Positions 41,961-50,746 of a stretch of 64,000 nucleotides of DNA are shown in pieces; position 1 is the first letter of the stretch; every line of letters begins with the position of its first letter. Both the position numbers and the translations under genes were made by a program. A model generated the notes under the pieces. That model worked only from the letters and a program-made list of their open reading frames with translations, had not been told where the DNA came from and did not search any database. The DNA is from Actinoplanes solisilvae (GTDB lineage Bacteria > Actinomycetota > Actinomycetes > Mycobacteriales > Micromonosporaceae): the NCBI RefSeq assembly GCF_003999975.1, contig NZ_RJAC01000001.1, positions 558,001 through 622,000 of the forward strand. Reading direction: 5' to 3'.

Positions 41961-42689
41961 GTGCGGATCGGGCAGCAGTACGAGGACTCCGCCGGCGAGC
42001 GCGCCACCGGCTGGGAATTCGCCTGGCTGGACGGGCGCGACGTCGGCTCCGAGCCTTCCTGGTCCTACCCCGCACTGGCCCGCGCCCTGCTGCGCCGCGC
42101 CTCCGCGGTCCTCGATCTCGACACCGGCAGCGGCGAGCTGCTCGCCGAGCTCGCGCCCCTGCCGCCGCACACGGTCGCCGTCGAGAGCTGGGCCCGCAAC
42201 ACCCCCGTCGCCCGCGATCGCCTCGCGCCGTTCGGGGTCCCGGTGCTGACCGAGCTGCCCGGTGGTGAGAACGAGTTCGACGTCGTTCTCAGCCGCCACG
42301 GCCGCCTGCCCGCCGCCGACATCGTGCGCCTGCTGCGCCGTGGCGGTCGCGTGCTCAGCCAGCAGGTCGGCAGCGACGACCTGGCCGGCCTCAACGGCGC
42401 GCTGGGCGCTGCCCCGGCCCACCGCGCGCCCTGGAACGCCGAGGTCGCGACCTCGGCACTGTGCGCGGCCGGTCTCGAGGTGACCGACGTGCGCGAGGAA
42501 CGCCCTCCGGTCACGTTCACCGACGTCGGCGCGGTCGTTCGCCAGTTGCGTGACCTGCCGTGGCAGATCCGCGACTTCTCTCCGCGGCTGTACCAAGAGG
42601 CGCTGGCCCGCCTCGACACATTCATCCGCCTGCACGGCGGCTTCACCGTCAAAGCCCACCGGTTCCTGATCGAAGCCGTCCGTCCGTAA
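41961..42689 (+). CDS. Class I SAM-dependent methyltransferase
   Basis: A 242-residue protein. Motif I (VLDLDTGSGELLAEL) is recognisable but has D in place of the usual first Gly. Later FDVVLSRHGRLPAADIVRLLRRGG matches the post-motif pattern of Rossmann methyltransferases. The substrate cannot be deduced. GTG 41961 lies six bases after TACGGT, so a leaderless mRNA is likely. It is followed by the nitrilase-family gene 27 bases on. Confidence 0.82.
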   Translation: MRIGQQYEDSAGERATGWEFAWLDGRDVGSEPSWSYPALARALLRRASAVLDLDTGSGELLAELAPLPPHTVAVESWARNTPVARDRLAPFGVPVLTELPGGENEFDVVLSRHGRLPAADIVRLLRRGGRVLSQQVGSDDLAGLNGALGAAPAHRAPWNAEVATSALCAAGLEVTDVREERPPVTFTDVGAVVRQLRDLPWQIRDFSPRLYQEALARLDTFIRLHGGFTVKAHRFLIEAVRP

Positions 42690-42716
42690 CCACACCCGGA
42701 GAAGAAAGATCGGCCC

Positions 42717-43424
42717 ATGCGCTCGTTGGTCATCGCCGTAGCCCAACCGCCCGTCCACACGCTCGACATCGCCGCCAACGCGACGCGGCATGCCGCCGCG
42801 GTGCGGGCCGCCGCGGCTCGACTGGTCGTCTTCCCCGAGCTCTCGCTGACGGGATACGACCTGGACGCCCCGCTGATCTCGCCCGACGACCCGCGGCTGC
42901 GCCCGCTGATCGACGCCTGCGCGGCCACCGACACGGTCGCGCTGGCCGGCGCCCCGATCGCCGGTCCGCACATCGCGACCCTGCTGATCGACGGTGACGG
43001 CGCCCGCGTCGTCTACCGCAAGACGAACCCGCACCACACCGAGTCCCGTTTCGCGGCCGGTCCCGGTCCCGAGGTGGTCGAGGTCGACGGCTGGCGTCTC
43101 GGCCTGGGCATCTGCCGCGATACCGGCATCGAGGAGCACGCGGCGTCCACGGCGGCGCTGGGGATCGACGCCTACGTGGCCGGCGTGGTCGACGAGCCCG
43201 CCGCCGACGTCGTGCTGGCCGAGCGGGCCCGCAAGATCAGCACGACGTACGGGGTCTGGGTCGCGATCTCGTCCTGCGCGGGCGCGACCGGTCCCGACTA
43301 TCCCGAGACCGCCGGCCGCTCGGGCATCTGGGCACCGGACGGCACCGTGGCCGCCCGCACCGGCCGCGCCGTCGGCGAGATCGCCCGCGCGACCCTCTTC
43401 GCCGACAAGCTGGCCCGCGTCTGA
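42717..43424 (+). CDS. Carbon-nitrogen hydrolase (nitrilase superfamily)
   Basis: A 235-residue enzyme, predicted to hydrolyse an amide or nitrile. The catalytic triad is visible: Glu in FPELSLTGYDL, Lys in YRKTNP and Cys in GICRDT. The length fits the stand-alone amidase-type branch. It has an AAGAAAG-like purine tract nine bases before its ATG and follows the methyltransferase on the same strand. The stop abuts that of the convergent second methyltransferase. Confidence 0.88.
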   Translation: MRSLVIAVAQPPVHTLDIAANATRHAAAVRAAAARLVVFPELSLTGYDLDAPLISPDDPRLRPLIDACAATDTVALAGAPIAGPHIATLLIDGDGARVVYRKTNPHHTESRFAAGPGPEVVEVDGWRLGLGICRDTGIEEHAASTAALGIDAYVAGVVDEPAADVVLAERARKISTTYGVWVAISSCAGATGPDYPETAGRSGIWAPDGTVAARTGRAVGEIARATLFADKLARV

Positions 43425-44153
43425 TCAACCCTTCCGGGCCAACACCGACGTCGTACGCAGTTCCAGCGTCACGGCACCACCGAAGTCGTCGAGCAGCGCG
43501 CCCAGGCCGTCCAGGACGCGCTGCTGGTCTTCGGGCGAGCGCCGGCGGAACGGCGAGAACGTCTGCATGAGCTCGAGATAGCGGCGCTTCGAGAAGACCG
43601 GGTACGTGTCCACGCGGCGTTCCCGCACATCGGCCCACACTCCGGCGTCGCGCACGTCATCGCGTACCCAATGATCCGGCCTCTCCACGACGGAGGGGTC
43701 GATCCGGTTGAGCACGTCGCTGATCGCCTCGGCCTGCGACGGGTCGGCGTACGCGTATTTGTGCTGGAAGACCGCGAGAACACCGCCCGGGGCGAGCGCG
43801 TCGACAGCCCGCCGATTGCGCGTCGCGGCATCCATCCAGTGCCAGGCCATCGCGCACGCGATCAGGTCCGGGCCCTTCGCCGGCGGGCGCCATTCCTCGT
43901 ACGCCACCTCGAGCACCTCGACCCGCGGAAACTTGGCGCGCAGCACGTCGGCCATGCGCGGGTCGGGTTCGAGAGCGGTGATCGGGCAGTCGAAGGCGGT
44001 GAGCAGTTCGGTGCCCTTGCCGGTGCCCGCGCCCAGCTCGACGATGCTCGCGGGCGGCCCGCCGTAGTCGAGAATCGCCTGGCGCACCTGGTCGGGATAG
44101 CCCGGCCGAACATCGTCGTAAAGGGCAGCGACCTCACCGAATACCCGCACCAT
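43425..44153 (-). CDS. Class I SAM-dependent methyltransferase (second)
   Basis: A 242-residue methyltransferase with a clear motif I (IVELGAGTGKGTELL), acidic residue (ALEPDPRMADVL) and ACAMAWHWMD motif IV. It starts at ATG 44153 (MVRVFGEVAALYDDVRPGYP), the common N-terminus of small-molecule methyltransferases. It is divergent from ridA and convergent with the nitrilase gene. Confidence 0.85.
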   Translation of the reverse strand: MVRVFGEVAALYDDVRPGYPDQVRQAILDYGGPPASIVELGAGTGKGTELLTAFDCPITALEPDPRMADVLRAKFPRVEVLEVAYEEWRPPAKGPDLIACAMAWHWMDAATRNRRAVDALAPGGVLAVFQHKYAYADPSQAEAISDVLNRIDPSVVERPDHWVRDDVRDAGVWADVRERRVDTYPVFSKRRYLELMQTFSPFRRRSPEDQQRVLDGLGALLDDFGGAVTLELRTTSVLARKG

Positions 44154-44184
44154 GCGCCCGACCGTAGCGTTTAGGCTCGATCTC

Positions 44185-44589
44185 ATGCAGCACCATTACG
44201 TTCGGCCGGCCGGTTCGCCGCCCACCAACGGATACAGCCACGCGGTCGCCTTCACTGGCACAACGGTGGTCGTGTCGGGCCAGGTGCCGCTGGACGCCGA
44301 GGGCCGGCTGGTCGGCGAGGACGACGCACGCGAACAGACCCGCCAGGTGTTCCGCAACATCTCGTCGGCCCTGGCCGCGGCCGGCGCGACCATGTCCGAC
44401 GTGGTCAAGCTGACGATCTTCCTGACGAACATGGCCGACCTCCCGGCCTTCCGCCAGGCCCGCGACGAGTTCATCGACCTGGAACACCCGCCGGCGAGCT
44501 CCCTGGTGCAGGTGGCCGGCCTGGTGAACGCCGACTTCCGCGTCGAGATCGAGGCCATCGCGGTCGTGCCCGCGCCCTCTGCCGGTTGA
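44185..44589 (+). CDS. RidA family imine/enamine deaminase
   Basis: A 134-residue YjgF/YER057c/UK114 protein; RidA hydrolyses reactive enamine/imine intermediates from pyridoxal-phosphate enzymes. Conserved VVVSGQVPLDAEGRLVG, VKLTIFLTNMADL and SSLVQVAGLVNADFRVEIEAIA are present, including the Arg of the active site. ATG 44185 follows TAGGCT by seven bases (leaderless). Confidence 0.9.
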   Translation: MQHHYVRPAGSPPTNGYSHAVAFTGTTVVVSGQVPLDAEGRLVGEDDAREQTRQVFRNISSALAAAGATMSDVVKLTIFLTNMADLPAFRQARDEFIDLEHPPASSLVQVAGLVNADFRVEIEAIAVVPAPSAG

Positions 44590-45095
44590 GTCCGTTTAGT
44601 CCCGCTTGCCGGCGCCGGGCGCTGACAGAACCGTCGGCGGTAAGCATCTTTCAGGTGAGCGTCCCGATTAATAGCTTAACCCATTAGAGGAAACATGCGC
44701 TTGCTCAACGGCAAGCATCGCGATTGATGCTCGCCTTTCCTCATGTCACGGCACTCTTTTCCGCGCTACAGCCCACAGTGGATCACTTTGTTCCTTGAGA
44801 ACATGGCGCCGAGCTGATACCTCGCCGTTTTCGCTGCATGCTGCCGTGAACAGCGGACGCCGTTGATCGCAGGCAGGTGGGATGCGCTCGATGTCTCACG
44901 TCACGCTCAGCCTTCCGGGTTAACCCGACCGTCGGCAATCGACTGACTTCACGTTCCGGATAGGGCGGGCGGAAGCACTATCGCCCAACCCTGAGAGTTC
45001 GGCCATCTTTGTCGCAGCGCCGGAAGGCTTCGAGCCCCGGCCTCAACCAATTCGAGCAACAACGATTAGCCAACCGTTCCAGGAGGAACTCCCCC
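44590..45095. other. 506-bp non-coding region with a structured element
   Basis: No gene is visible. It holds a compact inverted-repeat structure at 44687-44742, a GGGTTAACCC palindrome near 44925, and the ribosome binding site AGGAGGA of the next gene at its end. AT content is higher than in the flanking genes. Confidence 0.6.
44687..44742. ncRNA. Candidate structured RNA / alternative hairpins
   Basis: An outer stem GAGGAAA (44687-44693) / TTTCCTC (44736-44742) encloses GCTTGC-tcaacg-GCAAGC (44699-44716). GGCAAGCATC (44710-44719) can instead pair with GATGCTCGCC (44726-44735, one mismatch). The shared GGCAAGC makes the inner folds mutually exclusive, as in regulatory RNAs. It might also be a complex terminator for ridA. 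Confidence 0.4.
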
Positions 45096-45575
45096 ATGCG
45101 CAAGCTCACCAAGCGTTCCGCCGCTGTCGTCGTCGGCTCCGTTCTCGCCATCACCGGGGGAACCGCGGCGTTCGCTTACGTCCAGGGCTGGTTCCGAGGT
45201 ACCAGCACCACGTATGCGGCGACTTCCACGATCGGCGACCTGACCGCGGTGATCGACGTTCGCACGGGCTCCGCCAACAACTTCTACCCGGGCAAGATTG
45301 TGGAACTCCACAACGTGACGGTGAACAACCCGAACGACTACAAGGTCAAGATCCTCGAGGTCACCTCAGTCGCAGTCACCGGTGGCGGCGACTGCGACCA
45401 GACGAAGGCGGGCTTCTCCTTTCCGGAGCTGAATACGACCACTGTCTTCAACAGCGGCGCGAATCCCGCGATCGACCTGGGAGATCTCAAGATGTCAACC
45501 GACGCCGACCCGGTCTGCGCGGCCAAGGGCGGCCTCACCGTCACGGCGACGCTCAAGGGTGACATCGCGCCGTGA
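45096..45575 (+). CDS. Secreted two-cysteine surface protein A
   Basis: A 159-residue protein starting ATG 45096 with AGGAGGA eight bases upstream and a signal peptide (AVVVGSVLAITGGTAAFAY). The mature part has the pattern YPGK..ELHNVTVNNPNDYKVKI and two cysteines (GDCDQT, DPVCAAK) that probably form a disulfide. It shares pattern and cysteine positions with the proteins at 45654 and 47288. It is unrecognised, possibly a cell-surface or aerial-hypha coat protein. Confidence 0.8.
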   Translation: MRKLTKRSAAVVVGSVLAITGGTAAFAYVQGWFRGTSTTYAATSTIGDLTAVIDVRTGSANNFYPGKIVELHNVTVNNPNDYKVKILEVTSVAVTGGGDCDQTKAGFSFPELNTTTVFNSGANPAIDLGDLKMSTDADPVCAAKGGLTVTATLKGDIAP

Positions 45576-45653
45576 TGTGAAGGGCGGGGTGGGCGCAACA
45601 AACGTCCGCCCCCGCGCTGTCAGCCCGTCACTCCCAACGCGAATGAGGCGACT

Positions 45654-46127
45654 GTGAAGGCATGGCGAACTGCCGTCACCGTAGCGGCGACGCTGGCCAC
45701 GGCATTCATCGTCGCCGGTGGCCAACCGAGCGACGCCGACGGGCAGACCATGATGCTCACCCACGGCGGCCGTGATTCCCACGGCAATGTGCGATTCACA
45801 GTCATCGGGCAGCCGGTGAGCGGTCTCTATCCCGGGGCAACCCGGGAGATCAAGATAACCGTGGTCAACCCGTTCGGCTTTCCGCTCTCATTGCGCACCC
45901 TGGACGGCAGCCTTGTCGGCACCAACCGCCGCGCCTGCCCGGCGACCCGCTCCACACTGCGGGTCGCCGGCTACAGCGGCCTCCTGCCGATCACGATCAA
46001 GCCCTATGGCCGCAGCACCCTACCCGGCACGATCCTGGTGACCATGCCTCGCGACGCAACCCCGCATTGCTCGAACACCAAGTTGCAGATCTCCCTCACC
46101 GGAATCGGCGGGAAGGCCGGCCGATGA
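45654..46127 (+). CDS. Secreted two-cysteine surface protein B
   Basis: A 157-residue protein with a hydrophobic N-terminal segment (TAVTVAATLATAFIVAGG) acting as signal peptide. The mature part repeats the family pattern YPGATREIKITVVNPFGFPL with two cysteines (RRACPAT, PHCSNT). GTG 45654 has a weak purine-rich upstream GAGG. Its stop codon overlaps the start of the next gene (ATGA), so the two are coupled. Confidence 0.78.
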   Translation: MKAWRTAVTVAATLATAFIVAGGQPSDADGQTMMLTHGGRDSHGNVRFTVIGQPVSGLYPGATREIKITVVNPFGFPLSLRTLDGSLVGTNRRACPATRSTLRVAGYSGLLPITIKPYGRSTLPGTILVTMPRDATPHCSNTKLQISLTGIGGKAGR

Positions 46128-46816
46128 GGAAACGATTCGCCTACGCACTGATCGGCACGACCGTGGCCGCTGTCGTCGCCGTCGGGACTTTGACCGCGAA
46201 TGCCGAGTGGGTGATCAGCGCAAAGGCCGCCGTCAAGATTCGCACCGCGAAGGTGCCGGCCGGCAAGAAGCCGAGCGTTGCGAAACAGTCCAAGGCAGCG
46301 GTCGTGAGCTGGAGTGCTCTGGAGATCGCGCCCGGCGTTCGGATGAACCGCTACACCGTCACCGCCCACAGCCAGGACCTCCCGGCCAAGCCGAAAATCG
46401 TTCGCGAGATCGCGGCCTCGGGCGGCGGCAGCGAGTCCGTGACCTTCGCCGACGCCGAGGTGGCGGGCGGGAAGTGGCGGTGGACCGTCATTCCACGGTT
46501 CGCGAAGTGGACCGGCGCCGAAAGCGGCCTGAGCGAGGCCCTCAATTTCCCCGCCGCCCCAGCCGGTGCGCTCGCCGCGGAGCCGCCGGAAGCGAAGAAG
46601 CCCGCACCCATCACTTCGGATCCGCCCCCCGCTCCAACCGCCGAGTCGACGAGTAAACCCGCCGCCGAGCCTCCGCCCACTCCACCGGCCGCACCACCCA
46701 AAGACGACACCGAACCCCCGCCCGCGTCCTCGCCCGCGGAAGCGGAGCCTCCCGTGAGGGAGAAGGAGCCGGCGCCGTCCGCCAGTGGCCCGGCCGCCGA
46801 GGACATTCCTGAATAG
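46124..46816 (+). CDS. Secreted protein with FnIII-like domain and Pro-rich tail
   Basis: A 230-residue protein: signal peptide (ALIGTTVAAVVAVGTLTANA), then a fibronectin-type-III-like beta domain (about 45-145, VVSWSALEIAPGVRMNRYTV) and a long Pro/Glu/Ala tail ending AEDIPE. No cell-wall anchor motif is seen. It is coupled to the upstream two-cysteine protein by a 4-bp overlap, so the pair may act at the same surface. A terminator follows 10 bases on. Confidence 0.75.
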   Translation: MRKRFAYALIGTTVAAVVAVGTLTANAEWVISAKAAVKIRTAKVPAGKKPSVAKQSKAAVVSWSALEIAPGVRMNRYTVTAHSQDLPAKPKIVREIAASGGGSESVTFADAEVAGGKWRWTVIPRFAKWTGAESGLSEALNFPAAPAGALAAEPPEAKKPAPITSDPPPAPTAESTSKPAAEPPPTPPAAPPKDDTEPPPASSPAEAEPPVREKEPAPSASGPAAEDIPE

Positions 46817-46826
46817 GTGGGGAAAT

Positions 46827-46866
46827 GATCGAGCCCGCGGCGGGGTCCCACGCCGCGGGCTCGATC
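46827..46866. terminator. Terminator closing the secreted-protein unit
   Basis: Perfect 16-bp stem GATCGAGCCCGCGGCG / CGCCGCGGGCTCGATC with an 8-base loop, 10 bases after the stop codon of the FnIII-like gene. Confidence 0.85.
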
Positions 46867-47234
46867 AGCATGGGGGGCTCGGAAGGGTTAGGCGCAAAAC
46901 GCGAATGCTACGGACATTCGGTTGATGGTGACCTCGCCGCGACCCAGGAATGGTTATGGTCTGCTCAGCACGGCCGTCGTGGATTTGGTTGCCGCGGGCG
47001 GTGGTGGTAGGTCACTGTCGCCCCACGACAATCGGGGCGTTCGGTGAAACCGCTGGTCAATGCCGTGGCCGCGATCCGGCACGCGCTTCCCCCTTTGGGA
47101 TTAGGCCGGTCAGTCGCACCTGTGCGATTTATGCGCGCAGAACCGCGGACGGAATCCCGATCACATGACCCGGGGTCGTCGGCGACCGTTATTAGACACG
47201 AGTCGCCACCCGTCGCTGAGGAGGAAGGCGCCGC
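46867..47234. other. 368-bp non-coding region
   Basis: No gene is supported. Reading frames here use rare TTA codons and poor third-base GC. The far end contains the ribosome binding site for the short upstream ORF that follows. A promoter for the next gene must lie here, but I cannot pick it out. Confidence 0.5.
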
Positions 47235-47288
47235 ATGCGTACACCGATCGGACTGCCCGCCCCCTGTTCGACCAAGGCACGGCCATGA
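47235..47288 (+). CDS. Short upstream ORF (leader peptide)
   Basis: A 17-residue ORF (MRTPIGLPAPCSTKARP) preceded by the strong ribosome binding site GAGGAGGAAGG seven bases upstream. Its stop codon TGA (47286-47288) shares its last base with the ATG at 47288, so translation of the next gene is coupled to it. It could be a leader peptide that controls that gene, or the sequence may simply supply the ribosome binding site. Confidence 0.4.
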   Translation: MRTPIGLPAPCSTKARP

Positions 47289-47929
47289 TGCGGCGCGAGG
47301 TCCTCACCCGGCTGCGCGAGGCCGGCGGCTCAGACGGTCGCGGCCACGAGGGCAACAGGATCACCGACATGCACATCGAACTCGACCCCGCCGACCACGA
47401 GGAGCCCACGTGGGAGGTCCGGCATCCCCAGGCGGGACGGAAGAAACGCCTGGACCGCCGTACGCGAATGATCCTCGGCATCGCCGCGGCGTCCGCGGTC
47501 GTGGTCAACGCGGGCGCGGCCTGGGCCTACTGGCAGATCACCGGTTCGGAGGTGGCCCGTTCGACCGACGGGCCGCCGGTCGAGCTGGCGTTGCGGGCCC
47601 GGTCCGATCTGAACAAGTCGTTGCAGCCGGGGGCGAAAGGCGACCTGATCGTGACCGTCACCAACGACAACGGCTTCCCCATCAAGATCACTTCGGTGGC
47701 GGGCGGTGGGCCGATCACCGTCGACCCGGAGCACGCCAAGGTCGGATGTAAGCCGACGGGTGTGAATCTGAGCCGGCCGAACTTCCGGGTGCAGTGGAAC
47801 GTCGGCCGCAACACGATCGGCGCCTTCAACGTGCCCGGCGGGCTGTCCATGCGGCCGGGCACCGGGGCGGGCTGCGACGGGGCCACTTTCACGGTCCCGG
47901 TGCGGGTTTCCGGCGTACGCGAGAACTAG
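47288..47929 (+). CDS. Membrane-anchored two-cysteine surface protein C
   Basis: A 213-residue protein with a charged ~60-residue cytoplasmic head, one transmembrane helix (ILGIAAASAVVVNAGAAWAYW) and an extracytoplasmic domain with the shared pattern LQPGAKGDLIVTVTNDNGFPIKIT and two cysteines (VGCKPT, GAGCDG). It resembles proteins A and B in the same block but is tethered rather than secreted. ATG 47288 or 47285 is preferred. An upstream frame beginning 47165 contains rare TTA codons and looks non-coding. Confidence 0.75.
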   Translation: MRREVLTRLREAGGSDGRGHEGNRITDMHIELDPADHEEPTWEVRHPQAGRKKRLDRRTRMILGIAAASAVVVNAGAAWAYWQITGSEVARSTDGPPVELALRARSDLNKSLQPGAKGDLIVTVTNDNGFPIKITSVAGGGPITVDPEHAKVGCKPTGVNLSRPNFRVQWNVGRNTIGAFNVPGGLSMRPGTGAGCDGATFTVPVRVSGVREN

Positions 47930-49184
47930 GGTGCAGCCGCCGATAGTGCCGGCCGTTGTGGGCGGCGAGCTCGCGCACCTCGGGCGGCACGTCCACCGAC
48001 GTACGCAGCACCTCGCTGGCCCGTTCCGCAGAGTCGTGCACCACCCGCTCGTCGTGGCTGGCCGCCTCGATGCCGTCGGCCACCACCCGAGCCATCGCAT
48101 CCCCATAGGTGCGCGCGTCCTGGATCTCCCGCTCATGGATCAGGGTCGCCTCATGCTCGGCCCGCCGCGCGATACGAGCCTCATTCCGCTCGTACGCGTT
48201 CCCGCGTGAGGCGAACTTGAGGGCCACGGCCGCACAGTCGAGCGCCACGAGCAGCAGCATGATCCCGAGATAGAAGACGCCGACGCCCCAGAAGTCACTG
48301 CTCACCAGGTGCCACATCGCCGCCGTACGGGCTCCGAACCCGGCGTCCGCCTTGACCGCCTTCTCGTTGGCCTCGCGCTGCTCGCCGATGTGCCGCGTGA
48401 GGTCGGCCTGCTCCTCCGACCGCGCTTCGCGGCCCCGCCGCTGGGTGTCGAGCAGCCGTCCGGCCCGTACGTCGAGCGCGACCGCCTCGTCGTCCAGCGT
48501 CCGCGACCGCTCGACCAGCCGATCGCAGGACCCGCCGTCCGGGCAGCCGGCCGCCCTTGTGACACCGTTGCCGGCCGAGTCGTCGACGGCCTGTTGGTAG
48601 AGCTTGCGCGCGTCCTGCCGCTTCTGCGCGGCGCGATCGGTCAGCCCGCGTACGGCGTCGTCGTCGGCGGTCGTCTCCCGGTCGAGTTGCGCGAGCCGGG
48701 CCGTGTAGGCGCCGATCGCGCCGGCCGAGTCGATGCGGCTGAGCTGCTGGTTGTGCACCTCGTTGAGCCGCGCGTCGATCTCACCCTGGTAGCGGGCGAG
48801 CATCAGCGGCTCGGTGATGAGCACCGCGAACAGCACGGCCAGCCCGAGCCGCCCGGCGTACAGCCCGATCGTCGGCTTCTTGAGGAAATGTTTCGGGTCG
48901 GCCGAGTCGAGCTGCTCGTAGTTGATCGCGACCCGGCCGACCACCGCCCGGTCGTAGGCGACGACACCCGCGGCGACCAGCGGTCCGACCAGCCAGCGGT
49001 ACCACGGATGCTGGTAGTTCGAACCGGCGTCGATGAACGCGGCGCCGCCGAGCGTGGCATAGACGAAGTACAGGAGGATGAAGACGCCGATCGCGGAGTA
49101 CAGCACCCGATCGGAGTGGGTGCTCACGCTGGCCGGGTTGACGTTCGCCACCCGCAGCAGCACGTCCCGGCGACCCCTACGCAT
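47889..49184 (-). CDS. DUF4407 membrane protein
   Basis: A 431-residue protein with four hydrophobic segments (two pairs: about 29-75 and 290-330) separated by a long coiled-coil-rich, charged cytosolic or extracytosolic loop (about 130-290). This layout matches the DUF4407 family, function unknown. Its 3' end overlaps the convergent gene by 41 bases, which is unusual here. ATG 49184 has no strong ribosome binding site. Confidence 0.85.
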   Translation of the reverse strand: MRRGRRDVLLRVANVNPASVSTHSDRVLYSAIGVFILLYFVYATLGGAAFIDAGSNYQHPWYRWLVGPLVAAGVVAYDRAVVGRVAINYEQLDSADPKHFLKKPTIGLYAGRLGLAVLFAVLITEPLMLARYQGEIDARLNEVHNQQLSRIDSAGAIGAYTARLAQLDRETTADDDAVRGLTDRAAQKRQDARKLYQQAVDDSAGNGVTRAAGCPDGGSCDRLVERSRTLDDEAVALDVRAGRLLDTQRRGREARSEEQADLTRHIGEQREANEKAVKADAGFGARTAAMWHLVSSDFWGVGVFYLGIMLLLVALDCAAVALKFASRGNAYERNEARIARRAEHEATLIHEREIQDARTYGDAMARVVADGIEAASHDERVVHDSAERASEVLRTSVDVPPEVRELAAHNGRHYRRLHPSSRVRRKPAPGP

Positions 49185-49254
49185 CCGGGAAGGCCTTGCT
49201 CAGCATGGTGCCGAGTCTTGCCGATCATGCAACCTAGCGAGGCTTGTTTCCGGA

Positions 49255-49899
49255 TTATGTCGACAGATCCGGCTCGGTGATCGTCACGCGGACCGTCACC
49301 GAGGCCTGCACGGTCTGCGGCTGGGGATCGACCTCGAAGCCCGCGGATTCCTGCGCCGCGTCGAACGCCATCGCGCGCATCATCGGCCCGCCACCGCCGC
49401 CCACCCCCTCGTCGGCGATCTCGACGAGCTTGTCGACGCGGGCTCCGACCGCCGCGGCGTATTCGCGGGCCCGCGACAGGGCGTCAGCGATGGCCTCGCG
49501 GCGCACATCGGCCCCGGCCCGGCTGCCCGGTCGCAGTTGCCACCACGGCCCGGCGACGGACGCGTGCTCGAGCCCGGCCAGCCGCAGCAGCAACTGACCC
49601 AGCGGCTCGAAGTCGGTCACGGTGATCGAGGTCGAGACACTTCCCGAGTACGCCACCACGCGCTCGCTGCCCCGCTTGAGCTCGGGGAACACGCGGACGC
49701 CGCCCGTCTCACGCCGCTCGACGGCGTCGCCCGCCTCGGCCAGCAGGGCGTGCAGCTGCTCGGAGCGCTGCAGGAGCCGGGCAACCACCGTTTCGCGGTC
49801 GCGGTCGCGCGCGGACAGGGTGACGGAGACGACCGCCTGCTCGGGCGGCACCTCGCGGAAGGCCTCGCCGCGAACCACGACCGTGGGGTGATCGACCAT
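49255..49899 (-). CDS. SIMPL domain protein (DUF541)
   Basis: A 214-residue protein of the SIMPL/DUF541 family (starting PTVVVRGEAFREVPPEQAVVSVTLSA). It has no signal peptide here, unlike many periplasmic members, so it is predicted cytoplasmic. Conserved ETGGVRVFPELKRGSE and GADVRREAIADALSRAREYAAAVG are present. Reading the family name, it may interact with signalling kinases; function is otherwise unknown. Confidence 0.85.
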   Translation of the reverse strand: MVDHPTVVVRGEAFREVPPEQAVVSVTLSARDRDRETVVARLLQRSEQLHALLAEAGDAVERRETGGVRVFPELKRGSERVVAYSGSVSTSITVTDFEPLGQLLLRLAGLEHASVAGPWWQLRPGSRAGADVRREAIADALSRAREYAAAVGARVDKLVEIADEGVGGGGGPMMRAMAFDAAQESAGFEVDPQPQTVQASVTVRVTITEPDLST

Positions 49900-49908
49900 G
49901 CCCCGACG

Positions 49909-50376
49909 TTACCCGGAGGGGGCGAGGCTCGCGCCACAGCCGGGACGGGCCAGCTCGGTCAGGGCGTCGCGGGCGTCGGCGCTGAGCCGATCGGTGTCGG
50001 CCGACGTGAGCGGGCCGACCTCGGCGCTGTCGACGCGGCCGCCCCGCACGTGCAGCCGGAACAACCCGCGCGGCCCGATGATCACGCGAATGGCCGGCTG
50101 GGCGCGGCCTTCGTCGATCAGCCGGTAGGCCTCGGCTATGCGGCCGCGGGCGGTGTCGAAACCCTCGCCGCGCTCGACCAGAGGCGCCGTCGCCGCCAGC
50201 ATGCGTGCTGTTTCCAGGGCCTCGAGCAGGCCCGCGGCGACCCGGGCCGGGCCCAGCGCGGACCACCAGCCGGGCAACAGACCTATGTCGACGAACCGGC
50301 CGACCGGGTCGACGACCGCGTAGGCCGTGCCCGTGCGGTCGGTGCCGCTTAGGCGCTTCTGAATGTTGGCGTTCAC
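49909..50376 (-). CDS. Hypothetical protein, possibly YbaB-like
   Basis: A 155-residue protein starting GTG 50376 with GGGGGAG upstream. The GTAYAVVDPVGRFVDI strand pattern followed by long helices with EALETAR is reminiscent of YbaB/EbfC DNA-binding proteins, but the resemblance is weak. It ends SLAPSG, nine bases before the SIMPL gene on the same strand. Confidence 0.6.
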   Translation of the reverse strand: MNANIQKRLSGTDRTGTAYAVVDPVGRFVDIGLLPGWWSALGPARVAAGLLEALETARMLAATAPLVERGEGFDTARGRIAEAYRLIDEGRAQPAIRVIIGPRGLFRLHVRGGRVDSAEVGPLTSADTDRLSADARDALTELARPGCGASLAPSG

Positions 50377-50746
50377 CGGCGCTCCCCCGATCTCCGGTTC
50401 CACCGAGAGTAGCGCAAGCATTCGGGGCGGCGAATGCCACGATCGCCCGGCAAACCCGCTCTGATCAGGAACTACGACGTGCCTGAGAGAGTCCGAGCTG
50501 GGCGGCCCTGACGGCCACGATCAGCAACGATGGCCGGACAGCGGCGGCGAACCGAGCCGGTGTCCACATTGTCGGAAGGCTCGCCAAGCTTCACAACACA
50601 GAGGGAGGGGAAAGGCGAGGGGAGGCGGAAGGCGAAGGAAAGGGAGGGAAGGCGAGGCCCAGTGACCGCGGTACCGGGCTCAGGCGAGGTGCGCGACCGC
50701 GGCACAGGGCTCAGACGCGGTGCGGCGCGCGACCGCAGCGCCGGGC
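50377..50746. other. 370-bp non-coding region with a purine-rich tract
   Basis: No gene is supported. From about 50601 to 50658 the plus strand is almost all G and A (a possible triplex-forming or structured tract). It is followed by the direct repeats that extend into the end of dapC. Confidence 0.55.

Noticed and set aside
47165..47287. A longer start for the surface protein at 47288
   Set aside because: The extra codons include two consecutive TTA and have low third-base GC, unlike the gene body; the upstream ORF with a strong ribosome binding site lies in another frame here.
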